A DNA stretch of 27,531 nt from Gemmatimonadota bacterium. Its GTDB lineage: Bacteria; Gemmatimonadota; Gemmatimonadetes; Gemmatimonadales; GWC2-71-9. The stretch spans positions 1-27,531 of the forward strand of contig JAOUDR010000003.1 in NCBI GenBank assembly GCA_029859185.1, in the 5' to 3' direction. Position 1 is the first letter of the stretch, and each line of letters opens with the position of its first letter. The notes beneath the pieces were generated by a model. It ran no database searches, had not been told where the DNA came from, and worked only from the letters and a program-made list of their open reading frames with translations. A program made the translations under genes and the position numbers. Of the stretch, positions 1 through 7,273 are shown one piece after another.

Positions 1-326
1 CGGTTCATGCACAACTCGGCGGTCTCGACGTGATCGAGGAAGTGGGCATTCCCAGGATACGTGAGGTCACGGCGCAGCTGACGACGGACCTCGTCGACCG
101 TGCCCGCGATCTTGGCCTCAACCCCCGCGTCGCGGCTGCGCCCGCGGACCGGTCGGCGATCGTGATGCTCCCGTCGGAAGACCCACGCGCCGACGTCGCG
201 GCACTCGCGACCCGGCAGATCGTCACCGACGCGCGGCCCGGTCATGTCCGGATCTCACCGTTCTTCTACAACGTCGTGGAGGATCATGTCACAGCCCTCG
301 AGACCCTCCGAACGTCGCGTGGGTAA
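1..326 (+). CDS. Class V aminotransferase-fold enzyme, C-terminal part (partial)
   Basis: The reading frame is open from the window edge (first full codon at 3) to a TAA at 324-326, so only about the last 107 residues are present. The visible part starts VHAQLGGLDVIEEVG and contains HVRISPFFYN followed by a final helix. This matches the end of the small C-terminal domain of class V PLP enzymes (cysteine desulfurase/selenocysteine lyase, kynureninase and related aminotransferases), where a Gly-Leu-(Asp/Glu) turn leads into a helix and an R-[IL]-S-P-x-x-Y-N strand closes the domain. The PLP lysine would lie upstream, outside the window, so the exact reaction cannot be assigned. The next gene overlaps or abuts its 3' end, which suggests co-transcription. 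Confidence 0.75.
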   Translation, partial: VHAQLGGLDVIEEVGIPRIREVTAQLTTDLVDRARDLGLNPRVAAAPADRSAIVMLPSEDPRADVAALATRQIVTDARPGHVRISPFFYNVVEDHVTALETLRTSRG

Positions 327-1041
327 GCCACCGACCGCCGATGCGCAGCTCCTGTCGTCGCCTCCCCCCGTTACGAAGCCTGGCGATTTCACGAGCACGG
401 ATCCCTGGAGGGTGCTGCGCATCGTGGGGGAGTTCGTCGAGGGATTTGAGGAACTCGCTGACGTAGGCAGTGCGGTCGCGATCTTCGGGTCCGCGCGGAC
501 CGACGAGCGCGATCCTTGGTATCAGGCGGCCCGCGAAACCGCCCGTCTGTTGGGCGAGGCCGGCTTCGCCGTCATTACCGGAGGTGGCCCCGGCGTCATG
601 GAAGCGGGGAACCGGGGAGCACGGGATGCGGGCGCTCTGTCGATCGGACTCAACATCGAACTGCCGCACGAGCAAAACGCGAACCCACACATCGATCGCT
701 CCATCGACTTCCGGTACTTCTTCGTCCGCAAGACGATGTTCGTGAAGTACTCGAGCGCGTTCATCGTCTTCCCCGGCGGGTTTGGTACCCTGGACGAGCT
801 GTTCGAGTCGCTCACCCTGATCCAGACCGGGAAGATCGAGCACTTCAAGCTGGTTCTCATGTCGGCGGAGTACTGGCAGCCGCTGCTGGACTGGCTCCGC
901 ACCCGGGTTGCCGGTGAGGGGAAGATCAGCCCTCAGGACCTCCAACTCATGGACGTGACGGACGACCCCGCCGAGGCCGTTCGTATCGTCGTCGAATCGG
1001 AGATCCAGGCGGGGCGACGCGGAACCCCACCCCCCGGCTGA
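286..1041 (+). CDS. LOG-family nucleotide 5'-monophosphate phosphoribohydrolase (TIGR00730-type)
   Basis: About 251 residues from ATG 286. The Rossmann-like LOG fold is clear: SAVAIFGSAR opens the first strand, GGGPGVMEAGNRGA starts at about residue 99, and the diagnostic PGGxGTxxE motif is PGGFGTLDE at about residue 163. Family members cleave the N-glycosidic bond of nucleoside monophosphates, releasing a base and ribose 5-phosphate. In plants and some bacteria the substrate is a cytokinin riboside monophosphate; in others (PpnN) it is a general purine nucleotide. The substrate cannot be told from sequence alone. The start is uncertain. ATG 286 has GGAGG at 278-282, only 3 nt away, and sits inside the upstream gene; GTG 319 and ATG 244 are in-frame alternatives. 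The conserved region begins near DFTSTDPWRVLRIVGEF, so any of the three gives a complete domain. Confidence 0.88.
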   Translation: MSQPSRPSERRVGKPPTADAQLLSSPPPVTKPGDFTSTDPWRVLRIVGEFVEGFEELADVGSAVAIFGSARTDERDPWYQAARETARLLGEAGFAVITGGGPGVMEAGNRGARDAGALSIGLNIELPHEQNANPHIDRSIDFRYFFVRKTMFVKYSSAFIVFPGGFGTLDELFESLTLIQTGKIEHFKLVLMSAEYWQPLLDWLRTRVAGEGKISPQDLQLMDVTDDPAEAVRIVVESEIQAGRRGTPPPG

Positions 1042-1068
1042 GGCTTCCCTAAGAGGACGGACACCGAC

Positions 1069-2211
1069 ATGGCGAACGCTGGAACGCGGTATCTTCGTGG
1101 CCCGCGCATCGATCCCCGCCCCCTGACCGGGAGCGAAACGATTCCCGAGCTCATCGACGGGGTGTTCCTTGCCTATAACGCCGGCCGCCTGCGGGAAGCG
1201 AGTCGGTTGTTCGCCGAGCGCATGCTCGCCGACGGGGGCACGGTGGGGCTGAGTCTCACGGGGGCGCTCACCCCGGCGGGCCTGGGCATGTCAACCGTGA
1301 TTCCCCTGATCGAGGCTGGGTTCATCGACTGGATCGTCTCCACCGGCGCCAATCTGTACCACGATGCCCACTTCGCCCTTGGCTTCGCGATGCACACGGG
1401 ACGGCCGAACGTCGATGATGTGGTGCTGCGGGAGGAAGGGGTCGTCCGGATCTACGACATCTTCTTCGACTACCGAGTGCTCTTGCGAACGGACGCGTTC
1501 ATCCGACAGGTCTCCGCGCGCCCCGAGTTCCAACGGGCGATGTCGACGGCGGAGTACCACTACCTGCTCGGCGGGTATCTGCGCGAGCGCGAGCGCGTCC
1601 TCGGGTTGTCGCGGAAGTCGCTGCTCACCGTTGCGCACGAATTCGAGGTGCCGATCTACACGTCCTCGCCGGGAGATTCCTCCATCGGGATGAACGTCGC
1701 CGAGCTTGCGCTGGCGGGATTCCAACTGCGGTATGACGTGTCCGCGGACGTCAATGAGACGAGTGCCATCGTGCTCGATGCCAAGCGGAGCGGCGGCACG
1801 AGCGGCGTTCTGATCATCGGAGGTGGAAGTCCCAAGAACTTCGTATTGCAGACGGAACCGCAGATTCAGGAAGTGCTTGGAATCGACGAGAAGGGGCACG
1901 ACTACTACCTCCAGATCACGGACGCGCGTCCGGATACCGGTGGCCTGTCCGGGGCGACCCCGGCGGAAGCCGTGAGTTGGGGGAAGGTGGATCCGGAGCG
2001 GCTTCCTGACGCCGTCGTGGCGTACATGGACTCCACGGTGGGCTTCCCGTTGCTCGCCGCGTACGCGCTGGCCAAGGTGGCACCGCGAGCGCCCAAGCGG
2101 CTGTACGCGCGACGCGACGCGCTGATGACCCTCCTCCGCACGGCGTACGAGGAAGCCAAATCGTCCCGTGACGAGCGGGCGTTGGCTGCCCATCTCCCCG
2201 GAGAGGACTAG
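1069..2211 (+). CDS. Deoxyhypusine synthase-like protein (possible polyamine aminobutyl transferase)
   Basis: 380 residues, full length for the family. The C-terminus carries the deoxyhypusine synthase active-site stretch PAEAVSWGKV, with the enzyme-intermediate lysine at residue 306, followed by the MDSTVGFPLL stretch that parallels ADASLVFPLL in eukaryotic DHS. NAD-site-like segments are also present (STGANLYHD; SPGDSSIG near residue 200). Eukaryotic and archaeal DHS moves the aminobutyl group of spermidine onto eIF5A/aIF5A. Bacteria lack that substrate, and plant homospermidine synthases show that the fold can use a free amine acceptor instead. The GGGVVKHHI segment of human DHS reads GGGSPKNF here (residues 251-258), so a spermidine-contacting histidine seems to be replaced by Asn257. 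I infer a polyamine-related transferase with an unknown acceptor. ATG 1069 follows AGAGGA with an 11-nt spacer. It sits between LOG and MFS genes on the same strand. Confidence 0.85.
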   Translation: MANAGTRYLRGPRIDPRPLTGSETIPELIDGVFLAYNAGRLREASRLFAERMLADGGTVGLSLTGALTPAGLGMSTVIPLIEAGFIDWIVSTGANLYHDAHFALGFAMHTGRPNVDDVVLREEGVVRIYDIFFDYRVLLRTDAFIRQVSARPEFQRAMSTAEYHYLLGGYLRERERVLGLSRKSLLTVAHEFEVPIYTSSPGDSSIGMNVAELALAGFQLRYDVSADVNETSAIVLDAKRSGGTSGVLIIGGGSPKNFVLQTEPQIQEVLGIDEKGHDYYLQITDARPDTGGLSGATPAEAVSWGKVDPERLPDAVVAYMDSTVGFPLLAAYALAKVAPRAPKRLYARRDALMTLLRTAYEEAKSSRDERALAAHLPGED

Positions 2212-2216
2212 TCCCC

Positions 2217-3722
2217 GTGACGGGTGCCGGCGTCGTATCGCGGAGGTATGCGGGCTACGCGGTCGTGCTGTTGGCGCTCATCAACGTGCTCAACTACCTC
2301 GATCGAAGCATCATCTTCGTCCTATTCGAGCCGATCAAGCGGGAGCTCCACCTCTCGGACGCGCAGCTCGGGTGGCTCGGATCGGCGTACGTCATGGTCT
2401 ACGCACTGGCCGCGGTGCCATTCGGGATCCTGAGCGACCTCAAGTCCCGACGGACGGTGATCGCCGTCGGCGTCACCTTGTGGAGCTCGTTCACGGCCCT
2501 CGGAGGACTATCTCGCACGTTCGGCCAGTTGTTCTTCTGTCGCTCCATGGTGGGCGTCGGGGAGGCCTCGTACACCCCCGCGGCGCAGTCCCTGATCGCC
2601 GACTATTTCCCCGGTCGAGGCCGGGCGTTGGCCCTCGGGATATTCTGGGGTGGACTGGCGCTGGGCGGCGTGCTGGGGATCTGGGTCGGCGGCGAACTCG
2701 AGGGGCTGTACGGTTGGCGGGCGGCCTTTCTCGCCGTTGGCATCCCGGGCTTCATTCTCGCCATGGTTGCAGGGCAGCTCCGGGATCCTGCCCGCGTCCG
2801 CACCCATTTTCCCATCCTGGAGCAACTGCATCGCCTCGAGTTGGGCGCTTGGCGCGTCGTGAAGGCGCTCTGGGTCGTCTGGGTGTTCACGCTGCTCGGC
2901 GCGCTGGGTGCCTACGTCGCCAATCGGGTCGAGGGCTCTGCAGATCTCGACGTGGCCGTGTTTTCGGGGTTTGCGGGGCTTGGTGTCGCGGTCCAACTCG
3001 CCCTTGCTGCACCCCGCGCGCTGCGGTACCGCCACGAGCGCCGTGCGCACCACCCGCGGGTTGTGGAGCTGCAGCGAGCTGCCAGCTTGGTGCTCCGAAC
3101 CCCGACGTTGGCCTGGCTGTTCGCGGGCGGGGCGTTGATCACGTTTTCGATGAACGGCCTGGTGGCCTGGTCGCCTTCCTATCTGCAGCGGGAGCTTGGC
3201 CTCACACCAGCGGTAGTGGGACGAACGATCGGCCTGTGGGGACTCCTCGCGGGGGTGCTTGGCACGGTGTTCGGCGGGCGGCTCGGGGACGCACTAGCCG
3301 AGCGCTGGGCAAGCGGCCGGGTCATTGCGGGATCGGCGGGGTTCCTGCTCGGAGCTCCGCTGGCACTGTGGCTGCTCCAGATCGAGAATCTCGATCTCTT
3401 CATTCCCGTCTTCTTCAGCACGCTGTTCTTCTTCACGTGGTACCACGGTCCCATGACGGCCGCCATCTTCGATGTGGTTCCCCCGCAGGTCGGCGCGTCG
3501 GTGATCGGCACGTACGTGTTCTTCACTCACATCGCCGGTGACGCCATCGCGTATCCGCTGGTGGGGACCCTGTCGGATCGGTTTGGCTTGCGGACGGCCA
3601 TGCTCGTGCTCCCGGCGGCCGCCTTCCTCGGCGGTGGCATCGTGCTGTTTGCCATTCGCACGGTGGCGACCGATCATGCGCGCGCGCAGCAGGCGGCGGT
3701 GCCCGCATCCCCAGCGAGCTAG
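2217..3722 (+). CDS. Spinster-type MFS transporter with an apparent extra helix pair
   Basis: 501 residues from GTG 2217, which lies 5 nt after the preceding stop, so it is probably translated from the same message. The N-terminal half opens with a helix containing NVLNYLDRSI and carries the MFS loop 2-3 motif GILSDLKSRR (near residue 70), a GVGEASYTPAA helix and FPGRGRALALGIFWGG, all typical of the spinster-like branch of the major facilitator superfamily. The C-terminal half has the matching GLWGLLAGVLGTVFGGRLGD element. Between the halves, residues about 214-236 and 243-262 form two further hydrophobic stretches, which explains the length above the usual 400-450 residues and predicts 14 rather than 12 helices. 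The substrate is unknown; export or import of a small organic anion, lipid or sugar would fit the family. The stop codon shares CTAG with the convergent glpD. Confidence 0.87.
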   Translation: MTGAGVVSRRYAGYAVVLLALINVLNYLDRSIIFVLFEPIKRELHLSDAQLGWLGSAYVMVYALAAVPFGILSDLKSRRTVIAVGVTLWSSFTALGGLSRTFGQLFFCRSMVGVGEASYTPAAQSLIADYFPGRGRALALGIFWGGLALGGVLGIWVGGELEGLYGWRAAFLAVGIPGFILAMVAGQLRDPARVRTHFPILEQLHRLELGAWRVVKALWVVWVFTLLGALGAYVANRVEGSADLDVAVFSGFAGLGVAVQLALAAPRALRYRHERRAHHPRVVELQRAASLVLRTPTLAWLFAGGALITFSMNGLVAWSPSYLQRELGLTPAVVGRTIGLWGLLAGVLGTVFGGRLGDALAERWASGRVIAGSAGFLLGAPLALWLLQIENLDLFIPVFFSTLFFFTWYHGPMTAAIFDVVPPQVGASVIGTYVFFTHIAGDAIAYPLVGTLSDRFGLRTAMLVLPAAAFLGGGIVLFAIRTVATDHARAQQAAVPASPAS

Positions 3723-5365
3723 CGGAGCTGGTGGCGGAACGCTTCGGCCCGCGCGACCTCGTTGCGGTAGGCGTCAACCTCAGCGGCACAGCGCGCGGCG
3801 TCCCACCCGAGGTCGGGTGCCACGAGGGCGGCCAGATCGGCGGCGTCCGCAAGTCCATGCCCCGGCGTCTCGTAGAACACGTGCGTGCGGCGGATCAGGA
3901 GGTCCGGCAGGGTCAGGGCCATCTCCCGCTGTACGGCGTAGATCAGCTCGGCGCGGATCGCGGATGCCCCGGTGGCGATGGGGAGGCCGAGCTTGGGGTC
4001 AGCCGCGGCAAGACGCGCGACCGCCGGCGCCTCGCTGCCGTACCGCTGGACCAGCCGCCGCGCGGTCGGTGAGGCGATTCCCTCTCGCTCCACCTCCGCC
4101 GCGATCAGGTCGAGATCGGCCGTCTCGCCGCCCGGGAGGGGCTCGGAGTCGGTACGTGCCCGCGGGGGCAGGGTCCGGCCATCCAGCCCGTGCAGCGCCG
4201 CTGCCACCCGGTCCACGGTGTCGGCCGCCATCCGGCGGTAGGTGGTGAGCTTGCCGCCGAGGACCGAAACCAACCCCGGCGCCTCGACGATCACGTGCTC
4301 CCGGGGGACCGCGCCTGGGTCCACGGCGTTGGGCGGGCGCACGAGGGGACGCACGCCGGCCCAGGTGGCAATCACGTCATCGGGCTGGAGTCGGGCATCG
4401 GGGAACACCGCATTGGCCGAGCGAAGCAGATACACGACGTCGGCAGCGTCGGCGGTGATGTCTGCCGGCGCGTCGTCCAGGGGTGATTCCGTGGTGCCGA
4501 TGTAGGCCAGGTCGCCCCAGGGCAGCGCGAACATGACCCGACCATCGACTGGTGAGAGGATGGTGACGGCCTCCGCCAGCCCGAGGCGGGACCGGGCGAT
4601 CACGACATGGGCACCCTTGGAGAATTGGAGCATGCGGCAGCCGTCCTGCCGGACCGCATCGGACCATGGACCGGTGGCGTTCACGACGACCTGTGCGCGA
4701 GCGACGAGCGTGTCGCCCGTGAGGCGATCGACCACGCGGGCGGCACGAACTCTGCCGGCAGCAATATCGAATCCTTCGACCTCGGCATAGCTCGCGACGA
4801 GGGCGCCATACCGGTGGGCATCACGTACATTGGCCAGGGTAAGGCGAGCGTCGTCGCATTGGGCGTCGTAGTAGCGGGCGCCTCCCAGGAGTGCCTCGGC
4901 CCGGAGCCGCGGCTCGGCCCGGAGCATGGCCCGCTTGCTGAGCCACCGATGGCGCTCCACATTCCTAAAGGACGCCAAGGCGTCGTAGAGCCACATCCCG
5001 GCGGCCAACTGCCAGCGTGGCACGCGGCCCCCGGCGTAAAGCGGGAACAGGAAGGAGCGGGGCCACACCAGGTGCGGGGCGATCCGGAGCAGGATCCGCC
5101 GTTCCCGCACCGACTCGTGCACCAGGCGGAACGCGTAATGTTCGAGATAGCGCAGGCCGCCATGGACCAGCCGCGAGGAGCGGCCGCTGGTCCCGGTTGC
5201 GAAGTCGCCTCGCTCGACGAGTGCTGTACGGAGGCCGCGCATCGCGGCGTCGCGGGCAATGCCGGCACCGGTGATCCCGCCGCCGATGACCAAAACGTCT
5301 ACCGCCCCGTTGGCCAATTCGGCCAGGGACGCAGCGCGGGTCGAGGCTGAAAAGGGGGAGATCAC
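3719..5365 (-). CDS. glpD: Glycerol-3-phosphate dehydrogenase (FAD-dependent)
   Basis: 548 residues from GTG 5365. It oxidises sn-glycerol 3-phosphate to dihydroxyacetone phosphate at the membrane and passes electrons to quinone. The N-terminus carries the FAD-binding dinucleotide fold VLVIGGGITGAGIARDAAMRG, then ERGDFATGTSGRSSRLVHGGLRYLE, a GlpD/GlpA signature. Downstream are VVNATGPWSDAV, FALPWGDLAYIGTTE and VSVLGGKLTTYRRMA (substrate and flavin site strands), and a C-terminal helical domain (DUF-type cap). The start was chosen because Bacillus-type GlpD proteins have a similar leader of about 25 residues before the FAD motif; an upstream in-frame start at 5419 would add residues unlike the family. 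The gene is isolated from glycerol kinase or facilitator genes, and no regulator is adjacent. Confidence 0.93.
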   Translation of the reverse strand: MISPFSASTRAASLAELANGAVDVLVIGGGITGAGIARDAAMRGLRTALVERGDFATGTSGRSSRLVHGGLRYLEHYAFRLVHESVRERRILLRIAPHLVWPRSFLFPLYAGGRVPRWQLAAGMWLYDALASFRNVERHRWLSKRAMLRAEPRLRAEALLGGARYYDAQCDDARLTLANVRDAHRYGALVASYAEVEGFDIAAGRVRAARVVDRLTGDTLVARAQVVVNATGPWSDAVRQDGCRMLQFSKGAHVVIARSRLGLAEAVTILSPVDGRVMFALPWGDLAYIGTTESPLDDAPADITADAADVVYLLRSANAVFPDARLQPDDVIATWAGVRPLVRPPNAVDPGAVPREHVIVEAPGLVSVLGGKLTTYRRMAADTVDRVAAALHGLDGRTLPPRARTDSEPLPGGETADLDLIAAEVEREGIASPTARRLVQRYGSEAPAVARLAAADPKLGLPIATGASAIRAELIYAVQREMALTLPDLLIRRTHVFYETPGHGLADAADLAALVAPDLGWDAARCAAEVDAYRNEVARAEAFRHQLR

Positions 5366-5921
5366 GCCGCTATTCTCTCGACGGAACGAGCGCGGACAGC
5401 CGCCGAGCGCGTGGTTCACGTGGCACGCCGGTGTCTTTCAACCGGGTGTGCGGGTCCTCGACCTGGCGTCCGGACCGGGCCGTCATGCGTTGTTGGCCGC
5501 GGAGTACGGGGCCGACGTCGTCGCCGTCGACTCTGACGCCAACAGCCTGGCGGTGCTCGAGCGCGAGGCCCAGCGCCGGCACGTGTCCGTGAAGACCCTG
5601 CACATGGACCTCCGATCCAGCCAAATCACCCCCGCGTCGTTCGACGTGGTCCTGCTGTTCGACTACCTCGACCGCGAACGGTTCCCGGATTTTCGGGCTG
5701 CCGTGAAGCCCGGTGGGTACTTCATCGCCGAGACGTTTCTCCTCGCACAGCGCCAGCAGGGCTGGGGGCCAGAATCCGAGGAGCATCTTCTGGAGCCCGG
5801 TGAACTGCTGCGGCTCGTGGAGCCGTTTGAAGTGGTCCTGTCACGCGAGGTGATCGAGATGATCGACGGTCGGCCCGCCGCCGTCGCGAGCGTGTTCGCC
5901 ATCAACAATACGGGACAATGA
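5310..5921 (+). CDS. Class I SAM-dependent methyltransferase (TehB-like)
   Basis: About 203 residues if it starts at TTG 5310. Motif I is VLDLASGPGRHALLAAEYG, followed by VVAVDSDANSLAVLE (acidic end of beta 2), a DLRSSQITPASFDVVLLFDYLDR segment (motif II) and AAVKPGGYFIAETFL (motif III region). The order is that of small class I methyltransferases annotated as TehB or UbiE-like; the methyl acceptor is unknown. The sequence just before motif I (RRNERGQPPSAWFTWHA) resembles the conserved lead-in of this family, so the protein must begin before about 5375. The only canonical in-frame starts are TTG 5310, ATG 5286, GTG 5271 and ATG 5259, all inside the 5' end of divergent glpD. A purine-rich AAAGGGGGAG lies at 5351-5360 but has no ATG, GTG or TTG at usable spacing, so the true start may be non-canonical. 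Confidence 0.8.
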   Translation: MANSARDAARVEAEKGEITPLFSRRNERGQPPSAWFTWHAGVFQPGVRVLDLASGPGRHALLAAEYGADVVAVDSDANSLAVLEREAQRRHVSVKTLHMDLRSSQITPASFDVVLLFDYLDRERFPDFRAAVKPGGYFIAETFLLAQRQQGWGPESEEHLLEPGELLRLVEPFEVVLSREVIEMIDGRPAAVASVFAINNTGQ

Positions 5922-5926
5922 TGCCA

Positions 5927-5942
5927 CGCGCCCCAGGGCGCG
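5927..5942 (+). terminator. Short GC hairpin after the methyltransferase
   Basis: CGCGCC at 5927-5932 and GGCGCG at 5937-5942 pair perfectly around a CCAG loop, just after the methyltransferase stop. No T-run follows, so termination strength is uncertain. Confidence 0.35.
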
Positions 5943-5980
5943 CGCTACCACGCTGCTCACCCGAAGGGTAGCTTAACCCA

Positions 5981-7273
5981 ATGGGTGTGGGGACGGCGGG
6001 CCGTCGTGTCGCCGTGGTGGGCGGGAGCCGGACTCCGTTCTGTAAGGCGGGGACTACGTTGCGGGCCCTCAGCGCGGCGGACCTCGCCCGGCTCGCGACC
6101 GTCGAGCTCCTGCACCGCTGTGAGTTCGATGGCCACGCGGTCGATGAGATGTACTTCGGCCAGGTCGTCTCGAGCGTCCTTGCCCCGAACCTGGCCCGGG
6201 AAGTCAGCCTGCTTCCCCAGTTCCCGCGCGACATTCCGGCCGCCTCGGTGAACCGAGCCTGCGCCTCGGCGAATACGGCCATCGCCATCGGTGCCGACCA
6301 GATCGCGGCGGGGCGGGCGGATGTCGTGATCGCGGGTGGTGCCGAGAGCCTCTCGGACATTCCCATCCTGCACTCCCGCAGGTTCTCGGATCTCCTGGTT
6401 GCGCTCAGCAAGGCCCGATCCGTCGGCGATCGGCTGCGGTTGCTCGCCCGGTTCCGTCCCCGCGACCTGGTCCCGGTCACGCCGGCGATCGCGGAGCCCT
6501 CCACTGGTGAGAGCATGGGGCAATCGGCCGAGAAGATGGCAAAGGTCAACGGAATCGCCCGCGAAGCGCAGGATCGGTGGGCGCTGCGCAGCCATCAGTA
6601 TGCACACGCGGCCACGGAGGATGGTCGGCTCACAGCCGAGATCGCCCCGGTCCTGTCCGGGGACGGTGCGCCTGTGGATCGGGACAACGGGATTCGGGCG
6701 GATTCGACCCTCGAGCAACTGGCGGCGCTCACGCCCGTCTTCGACCGGCGCTACGGCAGTGTGACAGCGGGGAACGCTTCCCCCTTGACCGATGGCGCCT
6801 CCGCAATCCTGCTCATGAGCGAGGAAGCGGCTCGGGCGAACGGATACGAGCCCCTCGCGTTCGTTCGTGCCCATGCGGTGGCGGCGGTGGATCCCGGTTG
6901 GCAGCTTCTGATGGGGCCCGCGCTGGCGGTCCCGCGCGCCCTGGAACGCGCTGGGATCACGCTCCGGGATGTGGGGCTCATCGAGATGCATGAGGCGTTC
7001 GCCTCCCAGGTTCTCTCGAACATCCAGGCGTTCGAGTCCCGCGCGTGGGCCGAAGAACGTCTCGGGCGTGCGGAGCCAATCGGCGACGTCGACCTCGATC
7101 TCGTGAACGTCGCCGGCGGGTCGATTGCCATCGGCCATCCGTTCGGCGCGACCGGTGGGCGGATCACCCTGACACTCGCCAACGAGATGCGGCGACGTGA
7201 CGTCCAGTTCGGGCTGGTTTCCGTCTGTGCGCAAGGCGGGATGGGGTTTGCGATGGTCCTGGAGCGCCGATGA
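5981..7273 (+). CDS. fadI: Acetyl-CoA C-acyltransferase (3-ketoacyl-CoA thiolase)
   Basis: 430 residues. It catalyses the last step of beta-oxidation, cleaving 3-ketoacyl-CoA with CoA to acetyl-CoA and a shortened acyl-CoA. All thiolase catalytic elements are visible: the acyl-accepting cysteine Cys94 in SVNRACASAN, His337 in IEMHEAFA, His386 in the GHPFGATGGR signature, and Cys416 in VSVCAQGGMG. The long insert (RFSDLLVALSKARSVGDRLRLLARFRPRDLVPVTP) and the TGESMGQSAEKMAK stretch are characteristic of the FadI/trifunctional-beta branch rather than biosynthetic AtoB thiolases. The 3' end overlaps the next gene by 4 nt (ATGA), giving a translationally coupled FadI-FadJ pair, as expected for the two subunits of a beta-oxidation complex. 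Confidence 0.93.
   Translation: MGVGTAGRRVAVVGGSRTPFCKAGTTLRALSAADLARLATVELLHRCEFDGHAVDEMYFGQVVSSVLAPNLAREVSLLPQFPRDIPAASVNRACASANTAIAIGADQIAAGRADVVIAGGAESLSDIPILHSRRFSDLLVALSKARSVGDRLRLLARFRPRDLVPVTPAIAEPSTGESMGQSAEKMAKVNGIAREAQDRWALRSHQYAHAATEDGRLTAEIAPVLSGDGAPVDRDNGIRADSTLEQLAALTPVFDRRYGSVTAGNASPLTDGASAILLMSEEAARANGYEPLAFVRAHAVAAVDPGWQLLMGPALAVPRALERAGITLRDVGLIEMHEAFASQVLSNIQAFESRAWAEERLGRAEPIGDVDLDLVNVAGGSIAIGHPFGATGGRITLTLANEMRRRDVQFGLVSVCAQGGMGFAMVLERR

Noticed and set aside
2168..3541. 457-residue plus-strand frame over the transporter
   Set aside because: It is a shifted frame of the MFS gene with Arg/Gly/Pro-rich translation; the transporter frame has helices and MFS motifs.
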